Shown here in pieces: positions 15,450-22,638 of a stretch of DNA of 28,883 bases. A model generated the notes under the pieces. That model did no database searches, had not been told where the DNA came from, and saw nothing but the letters and a program-made list of their open reading frames with translations. Each line of letters begins with the position of its first letter. Within the stretch, counting starts at the first letter, position 1. Made by a program: the position numbers and the translations under genes. Source of the stretch: CAYONP01 sp964405335 (GTDB lineage: Bacteria > Armatimonadota > UBA10988); contig CAYONP010000079.1 in NCBI GenBank assembly GCA_964405335.1, forward strand, positions 1 to 28,883, read 5' to 3'.

Positions 15450-16716
15450 GACCCACACCCTGATTGTCGGCCGCGACGGCGTGGTCACGCTGCCTGACCT
15501 GACCGGCGACCTGCTGCCCCTCGCCGCCGCCCTCGGCCGGCCACCGCCCGAGCCGCTGCCGAGCCGACTCGGCGGCCCGCGGCTCGAGCGGGCGCGGCAG
15601 GTCCATCTTCCGCTTGCCGCGCCGCTCGAAACGCTCGCGGAGCCGGTCCTGTGGCGCTGGCACGCACGCGGCGCGGCGGCCTATCGGCGCGGCGCGGCCG
15701 GCGGCGGGGTGCCGTGGCTGGAAATCAAGCTCGAGCTCGCCCGCCGGCTGCTCGGCCCGCGCTGCCGGCTCTGCGCGCTGGGCTGTCCGGTCGATCGGAC
15801 GGCGGGCGAACGTGGCCGCTGCGGCCTCGGCGCCGACTGGCCGGTGACGCAGGCGGTGCCGCTGTGGGGCGAAGAGGAGGAGCTCGGCCGGCCCGGCCTG
15901 GGCCTGTTCAGCGCCGGCTGCGGCCTGCGCTGCCGCTTCTGCTACAAGCCGGAGAACTTGCGGGCCAATGACGGGTCAGGAGCCACAGGCGTTGATTCAC
16001 CGTTGACATCCGCGGATGGTGCGACTGGCGGCTTGTCCGCCAGTGCTGTGCTGCAGCTCGTCGGCGGCACTGGCGGGCAAGCCGCCAGTGGCATCGAGGG
16101 GCGGCCTTTGGGCCCAATGTCAACGCCTACGCGGTCAGGTGCCAGTGGCACCGAGGGGCGGCCTTTGGGCCCAATGTCAACGCCTACGCGGTCAGGTGCC
16201 TGCTCGCTGCGCCGCGGTGCTGCGACCCACCTCCACTTCCTCGGCGGCAATCCCGATGAGAGCCTGCCCGGCATCCTCGCCTGGCTGATCGACCATCCGC
16301 CGGAGGTGTCGATCGTCTGGAACACGCACGCCTACCTGACCGCCGCGCAGGTGGCGCTGCTCGAAGGCCTCGTCGACGCGGTCATTGCCGACCTCAAGTT
16401 CGGGCCGGGCGAGTGTGATCGGCTGCTCGCCGGCATCCGCGGCTACTGGCCGGCGGCCACCCGCGCTTTGCTCAGCCTGGCGCGCATGGATCTGCGGCTG
16501 ATTGTCCGCCACGTCGCGGTGCCCGGCCACCTGGCCTGTTGCGCCGCGCCGGCGGCGGCCTGGGCGCGGGCACATCTGCCGCGGGCGCGGGTGCGCGTGC
16601 TGGACCAGTACCAGCCGCTCTGGCGGGCGGCCCGCGAGCGCGGGCTGGACGAGGAGGAGCGCGCCGCGGTGGCCAATCTCGGCGACGATCCACCGATGAA
16701 AGGACTGCCGACATGA
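15439..16716 (+). CDS. Radical SAM protein, PflX/COG1313-like, with an in-frame repeat insertion
   Basis: The product is 425 residues. An N-terminal cysteine cluster (C109, C112, C116, C128 in CRLCALGC..RTAGERGRCG) is followed by the radical SAM CxxxCxxC (C161, C165, C168 in GCGLRCRFCYK), as in putative pyruvate-formate-lyase-activating enzymes of the COG1313 type. Later family-like segments are HLHFLGGNPDE, VWNTHAYLT, VIADLKFGPGE and LIVRHVAVPGH. Between them, residues ~177-256 are low-complexity sequence encoded by palindromes and two 57-bp tandem repeats; without them the protein would be ~345 residues, near the usual length. The insertion keeps the frame and adds no stop. The start overlaps the upstream gene by 11 bp. 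The substrate protein is unknown. Confidence 0.85.
   Translation: MPSETHTLIVGRDGVVTLPDLTGDLLPLAAALGRPPPEPLPSRLGGPRLERARQVHLPLAAPLETLAEPVLWRWHARGAAAYRRGAAGGGVPWLEIKLELARRLLGPRCRLCALGCPVDRTAGERGRCGLGADWPVTQAVPLWGEEEELGRPGLGLFSAGCGLRCRFCYKPENLRANDGSGATGVDSPLTSADGATGGLSASAVLQLVGGTGGQAASGIEGRPLGPMSTPTRSGASGTEGRPLGPMSTPTRSGACSLRRGAATHLHFLGGNPDESLPGILAWLIDHPPEVSIVWNTHAYLTAAQVALLEGLVDAVIADLKFGPGECDRLLAGIRGYWPAATRALLSLARMDLRLIVRHVAVPGHLACCAAPAAAWARAHLPRARVRVLDQYQPLWRAARERGLDEEERAAVANLGDDPPMKGLPT
15973..16199 (+). repeat. Palindromic and tandem repeat block inside the radical SAM gene
   Basis: The block holds two hairpins with 8-bp stems and 5-nt loops, ACTGGCGG-CTTGT-CCGCCAGT (16024-16044) and ACTGGCGG-GCAAG-CCGCCAGT (16069-16089). 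It also holds two tandem 57-bp units (16084-16140 and 16141-16197) that differ at one base. AGGCGTTGA (15987-15995) and CGTTGACAT (16001-16009) are the inverses of TCAACGCCT (16120-16128) and ATGTCAACG (16117-16125). From memory, palindromes of the form ACTGGCGG...CCGCCAGT are common dispersed repeats in planctomycete genomes. Outer boundaries are approximate. Confidence 0.8.
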
Positions 16717-17729
16717 GCCAGCCGACCATCCTGATGGCCATGCCCCGCGAGGCCTACAGCCGCACCTTCCGCGCCAGCGAACAGGCGCGCATGGACGCCC
16801 GCTTCCGGGTCATCGAGCCGACCGCCAAGCCGAGCACCGACGAGCTGATTGCCCTGGCTGCCGGCCGGTCGATCGACGCGGTGATCACCGTCTGGGGCGC
16901 GCCGGCGTTGCCGCGCGAGTTCTGGGAGCAGCACCCCGAGTGCCGCTTCTTCGGCCACATGGCCGGCAGCGTCAAGCACTTCTTCCCCGGCGACACGCCG
17001 CGCTACTTAATCGAGCACGAGGTCACGGTCGTCTGCGGGCAGCACGGGCTGGGCATCAACGTCGCCGAGTGCACCATCGGCATGATGATCGCCCTCTGCC
17101 GCGGCTTCGGCGACCTGTGGGCGACGACCCGTGCCGGCGGCTGGCGCACCGAGGCCGTGCCGGGCGAGCCGCAGGCGCTGCTCGGCGCCACCGTCGGACT
17201 CGTCTCGGCCAGCGAGATCGGCAAGATGGTGGTCGAGATGCTCAGGCCGTTCGGCTGCCGCATTCTGATCCACGATCCGTACCTCTCCGACCACGCCGCC
17301 GGCCGGCTTGGCGTCGAGCGAGTCGAGCTGCTCGAGCTGCTGAAGACCGCCGACATCATCTCTCTGCACCACCCGCAGACGCCCGAGACCGACCGAATGA
17401 TCGGCGCGGCCGAGCTGGCGGCGGTGCGCGACGGCGCGGTGTTCATCAACACCGCGCGGCCCCGCGCGATTGACCCCGACGCGCTGCTGGCCGAGGCCCG
17501 CCGCGGTCGGTTCCAGATCGCTCTCGACGTGACCGAGCCCGAGCCGCTGCCGGCCGACCACCCGCTGCGCAGCCTGCCGAACGTCTGGATCACCCCCCAC
17601 CGCGCCGGCACCGGTCGCTACGGCACCGAGCTGGTCGGCGACATCGTGATGCAGGGCCTCGACCAGCACCTGGCCGGCCGGCCGGTGACGATGCGCTATC
17701 CGCTGGAGCGGCTGGAGCGGATGGCGTAG
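16713..17729 (+). CDS. D-2-hydroxyacid dehydrogenase-like protein
   Basis: The product is 338 residues, in the NAD-dependent D-2-hydroxyacid dehydrogenase family that includes phosphoglycerate dehydrogenase. The active-site trio is present as R249 in FINTARPRAIDPDAL, E275 or E277 in DVTEPEPLP, and H296 in WITPHRAGT. The nucleotide-binding loop is unusual: residues 162-170 read GLVSASEIG where GxGxxG is expected, so two of the glycines are Ser. The following 'ILIHDPY' has the acidic residue that favours NAD. Ala-Arg-Pro replaces the usual Ala-Arg-Gly near the catalytic Arg. No ACT domain follows, so it is not a full-length regulated SerA. The start overlaps the radical SAM stop (ATGA). The substrate is unknown. 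Confidence 0.85.
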   Translation: MSQPTILMAMPREAYSRTFRASEQARMDARFRVIEPTAKPSTDELIALAAGRSIDAVITVWGAPALPREFWEQHPECRFFGHMAGSVKHFFPGDTPRYLIEHEVTVVCGQHGLGINVAECTIGMMIALCRGFGDLWATTRAGGWRTEAVPGEPQALLGATVGLVSASEIGKMVVEMLRPFGCRILIHDPYLSDHAAGRLGVERVELLELLKTADIISLHHPQTPETDRMIGAAELAAVRDGAVFINTARPRAIDPDALLAEARRGRFQIALDVTEPEPLPADHPLRSLPNVWITPHRAGTGRYGTELVGDIVMQGLDQHLAGRPVTMRYPLERLERMA

Positions 17730-17779
17730 TTGCTGACCGGGCACTTCAGCGGTGCGGCGATCGGTATGGATGGAGACGG

Positions 17780-18202
17780 GTGTTGACGTTTGCGATGGTG
17801 CTGGCAGAGCAACCGCTGTCGCGGGAGGCTGAACACTGGCGGGGCTATCAGGCTAGGATCCGCACGGCCGCCGCGCGCCGGATGGCCGGCGCACCTCCGC
17901 TGACCGGCCGCCTCTACGCGCGGGTGGTGTGGATGCAGCTCCGCGATGTGCCGGGCGATGTGGACAACATCCTGAAGCGTCTGCTCGACGGCCTGGAGCA
18001 AGTGGTGTTCGAGAACGACCGCGACGTCGCCGAGCTCCTGGTCCAGCGTGTCGGCCTGAGGGAGTGCGAACTCAGCGAAGCGCGATTCGCGTCCGATGTG
18101 TTCGATGAGCTCGACCAGCTCGTCGTCGCCGAGGAGCCGCACATTCTGTATGTCGAGGTCGGAGCGAAGGAGCTGCAGCTCGTCGAGTTCGGCCCGATCT
18201 AG
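17780..18202 (+). CDS. RusA-like Holliday-junction resolvase family protein
   Basis: The product is 140 residues from the GTG at 17780, which has GGAG at 17772-17775; the ATG at 17795 is an alternative start. Residues 44-90 contain the RusA signature: LYARVVWMQLRD, then D60-V-D62-N63 with K66, then ..DGLEQVVFEND (D80) and a following V. These match the two-plus-one acidic residues and Lys that RusA uses to cut four-way DNA junctions. Many RusA genes come from prophages, but nothing else phage-like is visible here. The gene is followed 11 bases later by an unknown gene with a strong ribosome site overlapping the RusA stop, so the two are probably one unit. Confidence 0.75.
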   Translation: MLTFAMVLAEQPLSREAEHWRGYQARIRTAAARRMAGAPPLTGRLYARVVWMQLRDVPGDVDNILKRLLDGLEQVVFENDRDVAELLVQRVGLRECELSEARFASDVFDELDQLVVAEEPHILYVEVGAKELQLVEFGPI

Positions 18203-18206
18203 GAGG
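18201..18206 (+). promoter_or_regulatory. Strong Shine-Dalgarno AGGAGG overlapping the RusA-like stop codon
   Basis: AGGAGG at 18201-18206 shares bases with the TAG stop (18200-18202) of the RusA-like gene and lies 7 bases before the ATG at 18214. This supports that start and suggests coupled translation of the pair. Confidence 0.8.
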
Positions 18207-18213
18207 CTGTCGC

Positions 18214-18804
18214 ATGGAACTCGCCACCCTCGTCGAGGCGGCCAAGCTGGAGGAGCTGGTGCATCGGTTCGAGGCCGACGGCTATGTCGTAGGGCTCGAC
18301 CAGCCGGTCGGTGACGCCGTGGCCGACCTGGTCGCGGTCAAGAACGGCCGGCGCGTGGCGGTCGATGTGGTCGCCCGGCCTCATCTGGCAGAGCAACAGG
18401 AGGCGCGTCGCGCCTTGCGCCGGGCGACCAAGGAAGCCGGTTTCAACGAGTACCGGATGGTCATCGTCTCGCCGCCGCGGGAACCCGATCTCGAGGTGGA
18501 TGGGCTTGAGGACCTGCTTCGCGGTCTCTGCGTCGACAGGTTACTCGGAGGCTACGAACGCCGCTCGGCATCGACCCAGATCGAGGCCGTCATTCTTGAG
18601 AAGATCGACCGGCTGCACGTTGGCGGAAACCGAGTGCGCATCGCCGGCACCGCGTATTTGGAGCTGGTCCTCCAGGTCGGTGACGCCGCCGGCGACCACG
18701 ACCTGAAGTCCACCGAGTACGTCCCGATTGCGTTCGACCTGGAGCTGGACGCCTCGGGCGAGGTCAGCGCCGTCCACCGCCTCGAACCAGAGGCCGACGA
18801 CTAA
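18214..18804 (+). CDS. Unknown protein with nuclease-like N-terminus, partner of the RusA-like gene
   Basis: The product is 196 residues and matches no family I can name. Residues 1-90 have the helix-strand pattern of a restriction-endonuclease-like fold: a helix (LVEAAKLEELVHRFEADG), then VADLVAVKNGRRVAVDVVAR, where D38 and D51 sit where the catalytic Asp and Glu would be. The expected Lys two residues after D51 is Val, so activity is doubtful. A strand MVIVSPP follows, as in such folds. Residues ~115-196 are a separate beta-rich part (IEAVILEKIDRLHVGGNRVRIAG, then LELVLQVGD). The stop TAA overlaps the stop of the convergent asparagine synthetase gene. The function may be linked to DNA processing through the RusA-like neighbour. 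Confidence 0.65.
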   Translation: MELATLVEAAKLEELVHRFEADGYVVGLDQPVGDAVADLVAVKNGRRVAVDVVARPHLAEQQEARRALRRATKEAGFNEYRMVIVSPPREPDLEVDGLEDLLRGLCVDRLLGGYERRSASTQIEAVILEKIDRLHVGGNRVRIAGTAYLELVLQVGDAAGDHDLKSTEYVPIAFDLELDASGEVSAVHRLEPEADD

Positions 18805-20297
18805 CGCTCCGACCACCGCGCCACATTGCCCAGCACCACCGGGCTGCCCTCGAACACCTCGGACAGGAGCCGGTGGTACCAGGCCTCCTCGGCCGAGCGG
18901 AGGCGGGCTTCTGGATGCGCGTGGCGGTAGGCCGCGGCGTCGAAGTCGCTGAGCACGCCGTCCAGCGCCTCGGCCAGCAGGTCGACCGTGCCACTGCCCT
19001 CGTCAAATTGCTGCTTGTCGCGCCAGACGATCTCGTCGGGCAGCAGGTCGGCGACGGCCAGGCGGAGCAGGTACTTCTCGATCAGCCGGCCATCGTCGGT
19101 GCGGTAGAGCTTCAACGCCGGCGGCAGGCGCAGCGCCAGGTCGACCACGGCGAGGTCGAGGAACGGCACCCGGCCCTCGAGCCCGTGGGCCATGGTCAGC
19201 CGGTCGACCCGCTGCAGGTTGATGTTGTGCAGCGCGCCGACTGAGCGGTGCAGTTCGTCGTGCAGCGCCGCGCCCGACAGCGCTCGCTGGTAGCGATAGC
19301 CGGCGAACAGCTCGTCGGCCCCCTCGCCGGTCAGCACTACCTTGACCTGCCGCGCGGCCAGCCGCGCGCAGAAGTAGCACGGAATGGCGCTGCGGACCAG
19401 ATCCTGGTCGAACGACTCGAGGTGGTAGAGGATGGTCGGCAGGTGCTCGATCACCTCGGCCGCGGTGTAGCAGTACTCGTGGTGCTCGGTGCCCAGGTGG
19501 TCGGCCACCCGTCGGGCGGCCAGGATGTCGGGCGAGCCCTCGATGCCCACGGCGAAGGTCTGGAGCCGACCCAGCTCGCGCTTGGCCAGGGCGCACAGCG
19601 CACTCGAGTCGAGCCCGCCCGAGAGGAACGCGCCGAGCGGCACATCGCTCATCAGCCGCTTGCTGACCGCCTGCTCGAGCGCGGCGCGGACCCGCATCGC
19701 CAGCCGGTCCGGGTGGCCGCCGAGCAGCGACCGTGGTCGCAGCCCCCAGTAGCGGCGCAGGCCGTGGCGCGAGTCGTACCAGCAGCCGTTGGGGAACTCC
19801 TCGACCGCCACCTCGGGCAGGCCGACGAGCGCCTTCAGCTCCGAAGCGAAGTAGACCGCGTCCCGACCGCGGCCCAGGTAGAGCGGCTTGATGCCGAGGG
19901 GATCGCGGGCCAGCAGCAGTCGTTCGTCATCGGCGGCGGCCAGGGCGAACATGCCGTCGAGTTGACCAACCGCCGCGGCACCCTCCTCCTCGAGCAAGTG
20001 CAGCACCGTTTCGGTGTCGCTGGCGGTGCCGAAGCGGTGCCGGCCGGACAGGTCGCGGCGCAGCTCACGGTGGTTGTAGACCTCGCCGTTGGCCACGATG
20101 ACCTGGCGGCCGGTCTCGTTATAAAGCGGCTGATTGCCGCCGGCCGGGTCGATGATGCTCAGTCGCCGATGGCCCAGCACGCCGGCCTCGGCTTGGTGCA
20201 TCCCCGCCGCATCGGGCCCGCGATGCGCCAGGCGGTCCATCATCCAGGCGGTTCGCTCGCCGTCTGCCTTGCCCCACACGCCGGCAATGCCGCACAT
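18801..20297 (-). CDS. asnB: Asparagine synthetase B (glutamine-hydrolysing)
   Basis: The product is 498 residues. It makes asparagine, or an amide of a related acid, from aspartate, ATP and glutamine. C2 is the nucleophile of the N-terminal glutaminase domain (MCGIAGVWG, then HRGPDA, NGEVYNH, RDPLGIKPLY). The synthetase domain has the ATP-binding PP-loop SGGLDSS at 226-232 and GEGADELFAGY, FDEGSG near the C-terminus. It is somewhat shorter than E. coli AsnB (554). The start at 20297 is fixed by the required Met-Cys; longer frames upstream run through the transporter gene and are rejected. The ATG shares one base with the transporter stop (TGATG), so it is last in a coupled operon with an osmoprotectant-type transporter. 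That makes a role in an amide solute conceivable. Confidence 0.92.
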   Translation of the reverse strand: MCGIAGVWGKADGERTAWMMDRLAHRGPDAAGMHQAEAGVLGHRRLSIIDPAGGNQPLYNETGRQVIVANGEVYNHRELRRDLSGRHRFGTASDTETVLHLLEEEGAAAVGQLDGMFALAAADDERLLLARDPLGIKPLYLGRGRDAVYFASELKALVGLPEVAVEEFPNGCWYDSRHGLRRYWGLRPRSLLGGHPDRLAMRVRAALEQAVSKRLMSDVPLGAFLSGGLDSSALCALAKRELGRLQTFAVGIEGSPDILAARRVADHLGTEHHEYCYTAAEVIEHLPTILYHLESFDQDLVRSAIPCYFCARLAARQVKVVLTGEGADELFAGYRYQRALSGAALHDELHRSVGALHNINLQRVDRLTMAHGLEGRVPFLDLAVVDLALRLPPALKLYRTDDGRLIEKYLLRLAVADLLPDEIVWRDKQQFDEGSGTVDLLAEALDGVLSDFDAAAYRHAHPEARLRSAEEAWYHRLLSEVFEGSPVVLGNVARWSER

Positions 20298-21877
20298 CAG
20301 TTCGGTCCTTCCGTCGTCAGCCCCAGCTCGGTCAGAAACTCGCCGGCCACCTCGGCCGCCGGCCGCTTGTGCTCGTCGACCGCGTAGTTCAGCCGGGCCA
20401 TGGTTGCGTCGTCGATCCGTCCGGCCAGGCGCTCGAGCGTCGGGCGCAGCTCGGGGTGAGCCCGCAGCGTCTCGGCGCGGACCACCGGCGCCGCGTGGTA
20501 CGGCGGGAAGAGCCCGCGATCGTCGGCCAGCACCCGCAGGTCGAACGCCGCGATGCGGCCGTCGGTGCCGAAGGCGCAGATCACATCGACCTCGCCCGCC
20601 GCGGCGGCCTGGTACATCAAGCCCGGGTCGAGCATGCGTACCTCGCCGAAGCCGAAGCCATAGACCTGCTGGAACCCGAGATAGCCGTCTTCGCGCTCGA
20701 TGAACTCGCCGGTGAAGCCGGCCCGCAGCTCCGCGGCCGAGCGGGCCAGGTCGCTGATGCGCGACCAACCACGCCGCTCGGCATCGGCGCCGCGGACGGT
20801 GATGGTGTAGGTGTTGTTGAACCCGAACGGCGCCAGCCAGGTGCAGTCGAAGCGCTCGCGGTAGGCCGTGGCCACCATCTCGCGGACCCGCTCGGGGTCG
20901 CTCTCGGCCGGCAGCTTGAGCACATCCATCAGGCCCGTGCCGGTGTACTCTGGATAGGCGTCGATCTCGCCGCGCACCAGCGCGCCGTGCAGGATGGTGG
21001 TGCCCTCGAGCCCGAACCGCCGGACCACGCGCAGGTCGGTTTCGGACTCGACCAGTTGCGCCAGCAGTTCGCCGAGGATGAGCTGCTCAGTGAAGTTCTT
21101 GCTGCCCAGCACGAAGGTCGCCGCGCCACCGTCGGCCGGTGCCGGCTCGGCTCCGCGGGCGAGCAGTGCGGCGGCGAGCAGCACCGCCACCGTCGGGATC
21201 AGGCCCCAGGCCGCGGCCCGCGCGGGCGATGGGCGGCGGCCGCTGACCGGGTCGCGCCGCAGGCTGGTCTCGACGCGGCCGATCACGGCATCGAGATAGA
21301 GCGCCAGCAGCGCCGCCGGTCCGGCGCCGAGCAGAATCAGAGCGTTGTGATTGCGCTGCAGTCCGCGGAAGATGAACTCGCCCAGCCCGCCGGCGCCGAT
21401 GAATGCCGCCAGGGTGGCCACACCGACACTGATCACCGTGGCGGTGCGGATGCCGGTGACGATGACCGGCATGGCCAGCGGCAGCTCGACCTGCCAGAAG
21501 CGCTGCCGGGCCGTGAAGCCGACGCCGTCGGCGGCCTCGATCAGCTCGCTCGGCACGCCGTCGAGACCGGCGAACGTGTTGCGCACAATCGGCAGCAGGG
21601 CGTAGAGCGCCAAGGCGACAATCGCCGGCTTCAGCCCGATGCCGAGTAGCGGCAGCAGCAGCCCGAGCAGCGCCAGACTGGGCACCGTTTGAACCATGCC
21701 GACCAGACCCAGCACCGGCGCCCGCACGCGCTCGCTGCGGGTCACCCAGAGCCCGAGCGGCAGGCCGATGGTGATCGCGATGCCGACCGCGACGTAAGTC
21801 AGCCACAGGTGCTCGACCAACGCCGCGCCGAGCGCCGTCCGGCGCTCGACCACCAACTGCCAGAAACCGGCGGTCAC
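20297..21877 (-). CDS. Glycine betaine/choline-type ABC transporter, fused permease and substrate-binding protein
   Basis: The product is 526 residues. Residues ~15-215 are an OpuC/OsmW-type permease with several membrane helices and the EAA-like loop (ELIEAADGVGFTARQRFWQVELPLAMPVIVTGIR). A linker helix (~221-240, LIPTVAVLLAAALL) leads to an OpuAC-type binding domain from ~245: FVLGSKNFTEQLILGELLAQLVE, DAYPEYTGTG, GFNNTYTI and a late CAFGTDGRI. Permease-binding-protein fusions are known in this family. Substrates of relatives are betaine, choline, carnitine or similar quaternary amines; the ligand here is not determined. It overlaps the ATPase gene by 4 bases upstream and the asnB start by one base downstream. 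Confidence 0.92.
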   Translation of the reverse strand: MTAGFWQLVVERRTALGAALVEHLWLTYVAVGIAITIGLPLGLWVTRSERVRAPVLGLVGMVQTVPSLALLGLLLPLLGIGLKPAIVALALYALLPIVRNTFAGLDGVPSELIEAADGVGFTARQRFWQVELPLAMPVIVTGIRTATVISVGVATLAAFIGAGGLGEFIFRGLQRNHNALILLGAGPAALLALYLDAVIGRVETSLRRDPVSGRRPSPARAAAWGLIPTVAVLLAAALLARGAEPAPADGGAATFVLGSKNFTEQLILGELLAQLVESETDLRVVRRFGLEGTTILHGALVRGEIDAYPEYTGTGLMDVLKLPAESDPERVREMVATAYRERFDCTWLAPFGFNNTYTITVRGADAERRGWSRISDLARSAAELRAGFTGEFIEREDGYLGFQQVYGFGFGEVRMLDPGLMYQAAAAGEVDVICAFGTDGRIAAFDLRVLADDRGLFPPYHAAPVVRAETLRAHPELRPTLERLAGRIDDATMARLNYAVDEHKRPAAEVAGEFLTELGLTTEGPN

Positions 21878-22632
21878 GCGCCCGCTCCGTGGGCGGCAAG
21901 TGCGCGGGCCGGCTTGTCGAACAGCTCGCGGACGAACTCGCTGGCCGGCGCGGCGCGGACCTCGTCAGGCGTGCCGAGCTGCTCGAGCCGGCCGGCGTGC
22001 ATCACCGCGATGCGGTCGGCCAGCGTCAGCGCCTCGAAGATGTCGTGGGTGACGAAGACAATGGTCTTGCCGAGCCGCTGCTTGAGCCGCAGCACCTCCT
22101 GTTGCAGCGCGTCGCGGGTCAGCGCGTCGAGGGCGCCGAACGGCTCGTCCATCAGCAGGTAGTCGGGGTCGGCCGCCAACGCCCGCGCCACGCCAACGCG
22201 TTGCTGCTGCCCGCCCGACAGCTCGGCCGGCGCGCGCGCGCCGAACGTGTCGGGGTCGAGCGCGACCAGATCGAGCAGCTCACGCGCCCGGGCGCGGCGC
22301 CGCTCGAGCGGCCAGCCCTGCAGCCTCAGCACGACGGTGACGTTGTCGATCACTGACAGATGGGGGAACAGCCCGATGCCCTGGAAGACGTAACCGATCG
22401 ACCGGCGCAACTCGACCGGGTCGCGCTCGCGGATGTCGACCCCGCCGACGCGGATGAGGCCGCTGGTCGCCTCGATCAGGCGGTTGATCATCTTCAGCGT
22501 GGTGGTCTTGCCACAGCCCGAGGTGCCGAGCAGAACCACCGTCTCGCCGGCGGCGACGGTCAACGTCAGGTCGTCGACGGCGACCAGGCGGCCGTCGTCA
22601 TACGCTTTGGAGACGTGCTGCAGTTCGATCAC
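21874..22632 (-). CDS. Osmoprotectant-type ABC transporter ATP-binding protein
   Basis: The product is 252 residues from a GTG start at 22632. It carries Walker A (GTSGCGKT at 36-43), the Q-loop (VFQGIGLFPHL), the signature LSGGQ (138-142), Walker B (YLLMDEP at ~158-164), and the H-loop His in IVFVTHD. It energises the fused permease/binding protein, whose start it overlaps by 4 bp. OpuA/OpuC ATPases often carry C-terminal CBS domains that sense ionic strength, and this one ends soon after the H-loop, so osmotic gating by CBS is absent. It starts 6 bp after the stop of the methyltransferase gene. Confidence 0.93.
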   Translation of the reverse strand: MIELQHVSKAYDDGRLVAVDDLTLTVAAGETVVLLGTSGCGKTTTLKMINRLIEATSGLIRVGGVDIRERDPVELRRSIGYVFQGIGLFPHLSVIDNVTVVLRLQGWPLERRRARARELLDLVALDPDTFGARAPAELSGGQQQRVGVARALAADPDYLLMDEPFGALDALTRDALQQEVLRLKQRLGKTIVFVTHDIFEALTLADRIAVMHAGRLEQLGTPDEVRAAPASEFVRELFDKPARALAAHGAGA

Positions 22633-22638
22633 GGCGGC

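Noticed and set aside
16084..16197. Possible CRISPR-like tandem repeat
   Set aside because: Only two directly adjacent 57-bp units with no spacers, inside a coding frame and with no cas genes.
18801..18804. Convergent genes overlapping at their stops (CTAA)
   Set aside because: A neat four-base arrangement, but common in compact genomes and not evidence of function.
20298..20768. N-terminal extension of asparagine synthetase to 655 residues
   Set aside because: The family needs Met-Cys at the N-terminus for the Cys2 nucleophile, which occurs at 20297; the extension is the transporter gene in another frame.
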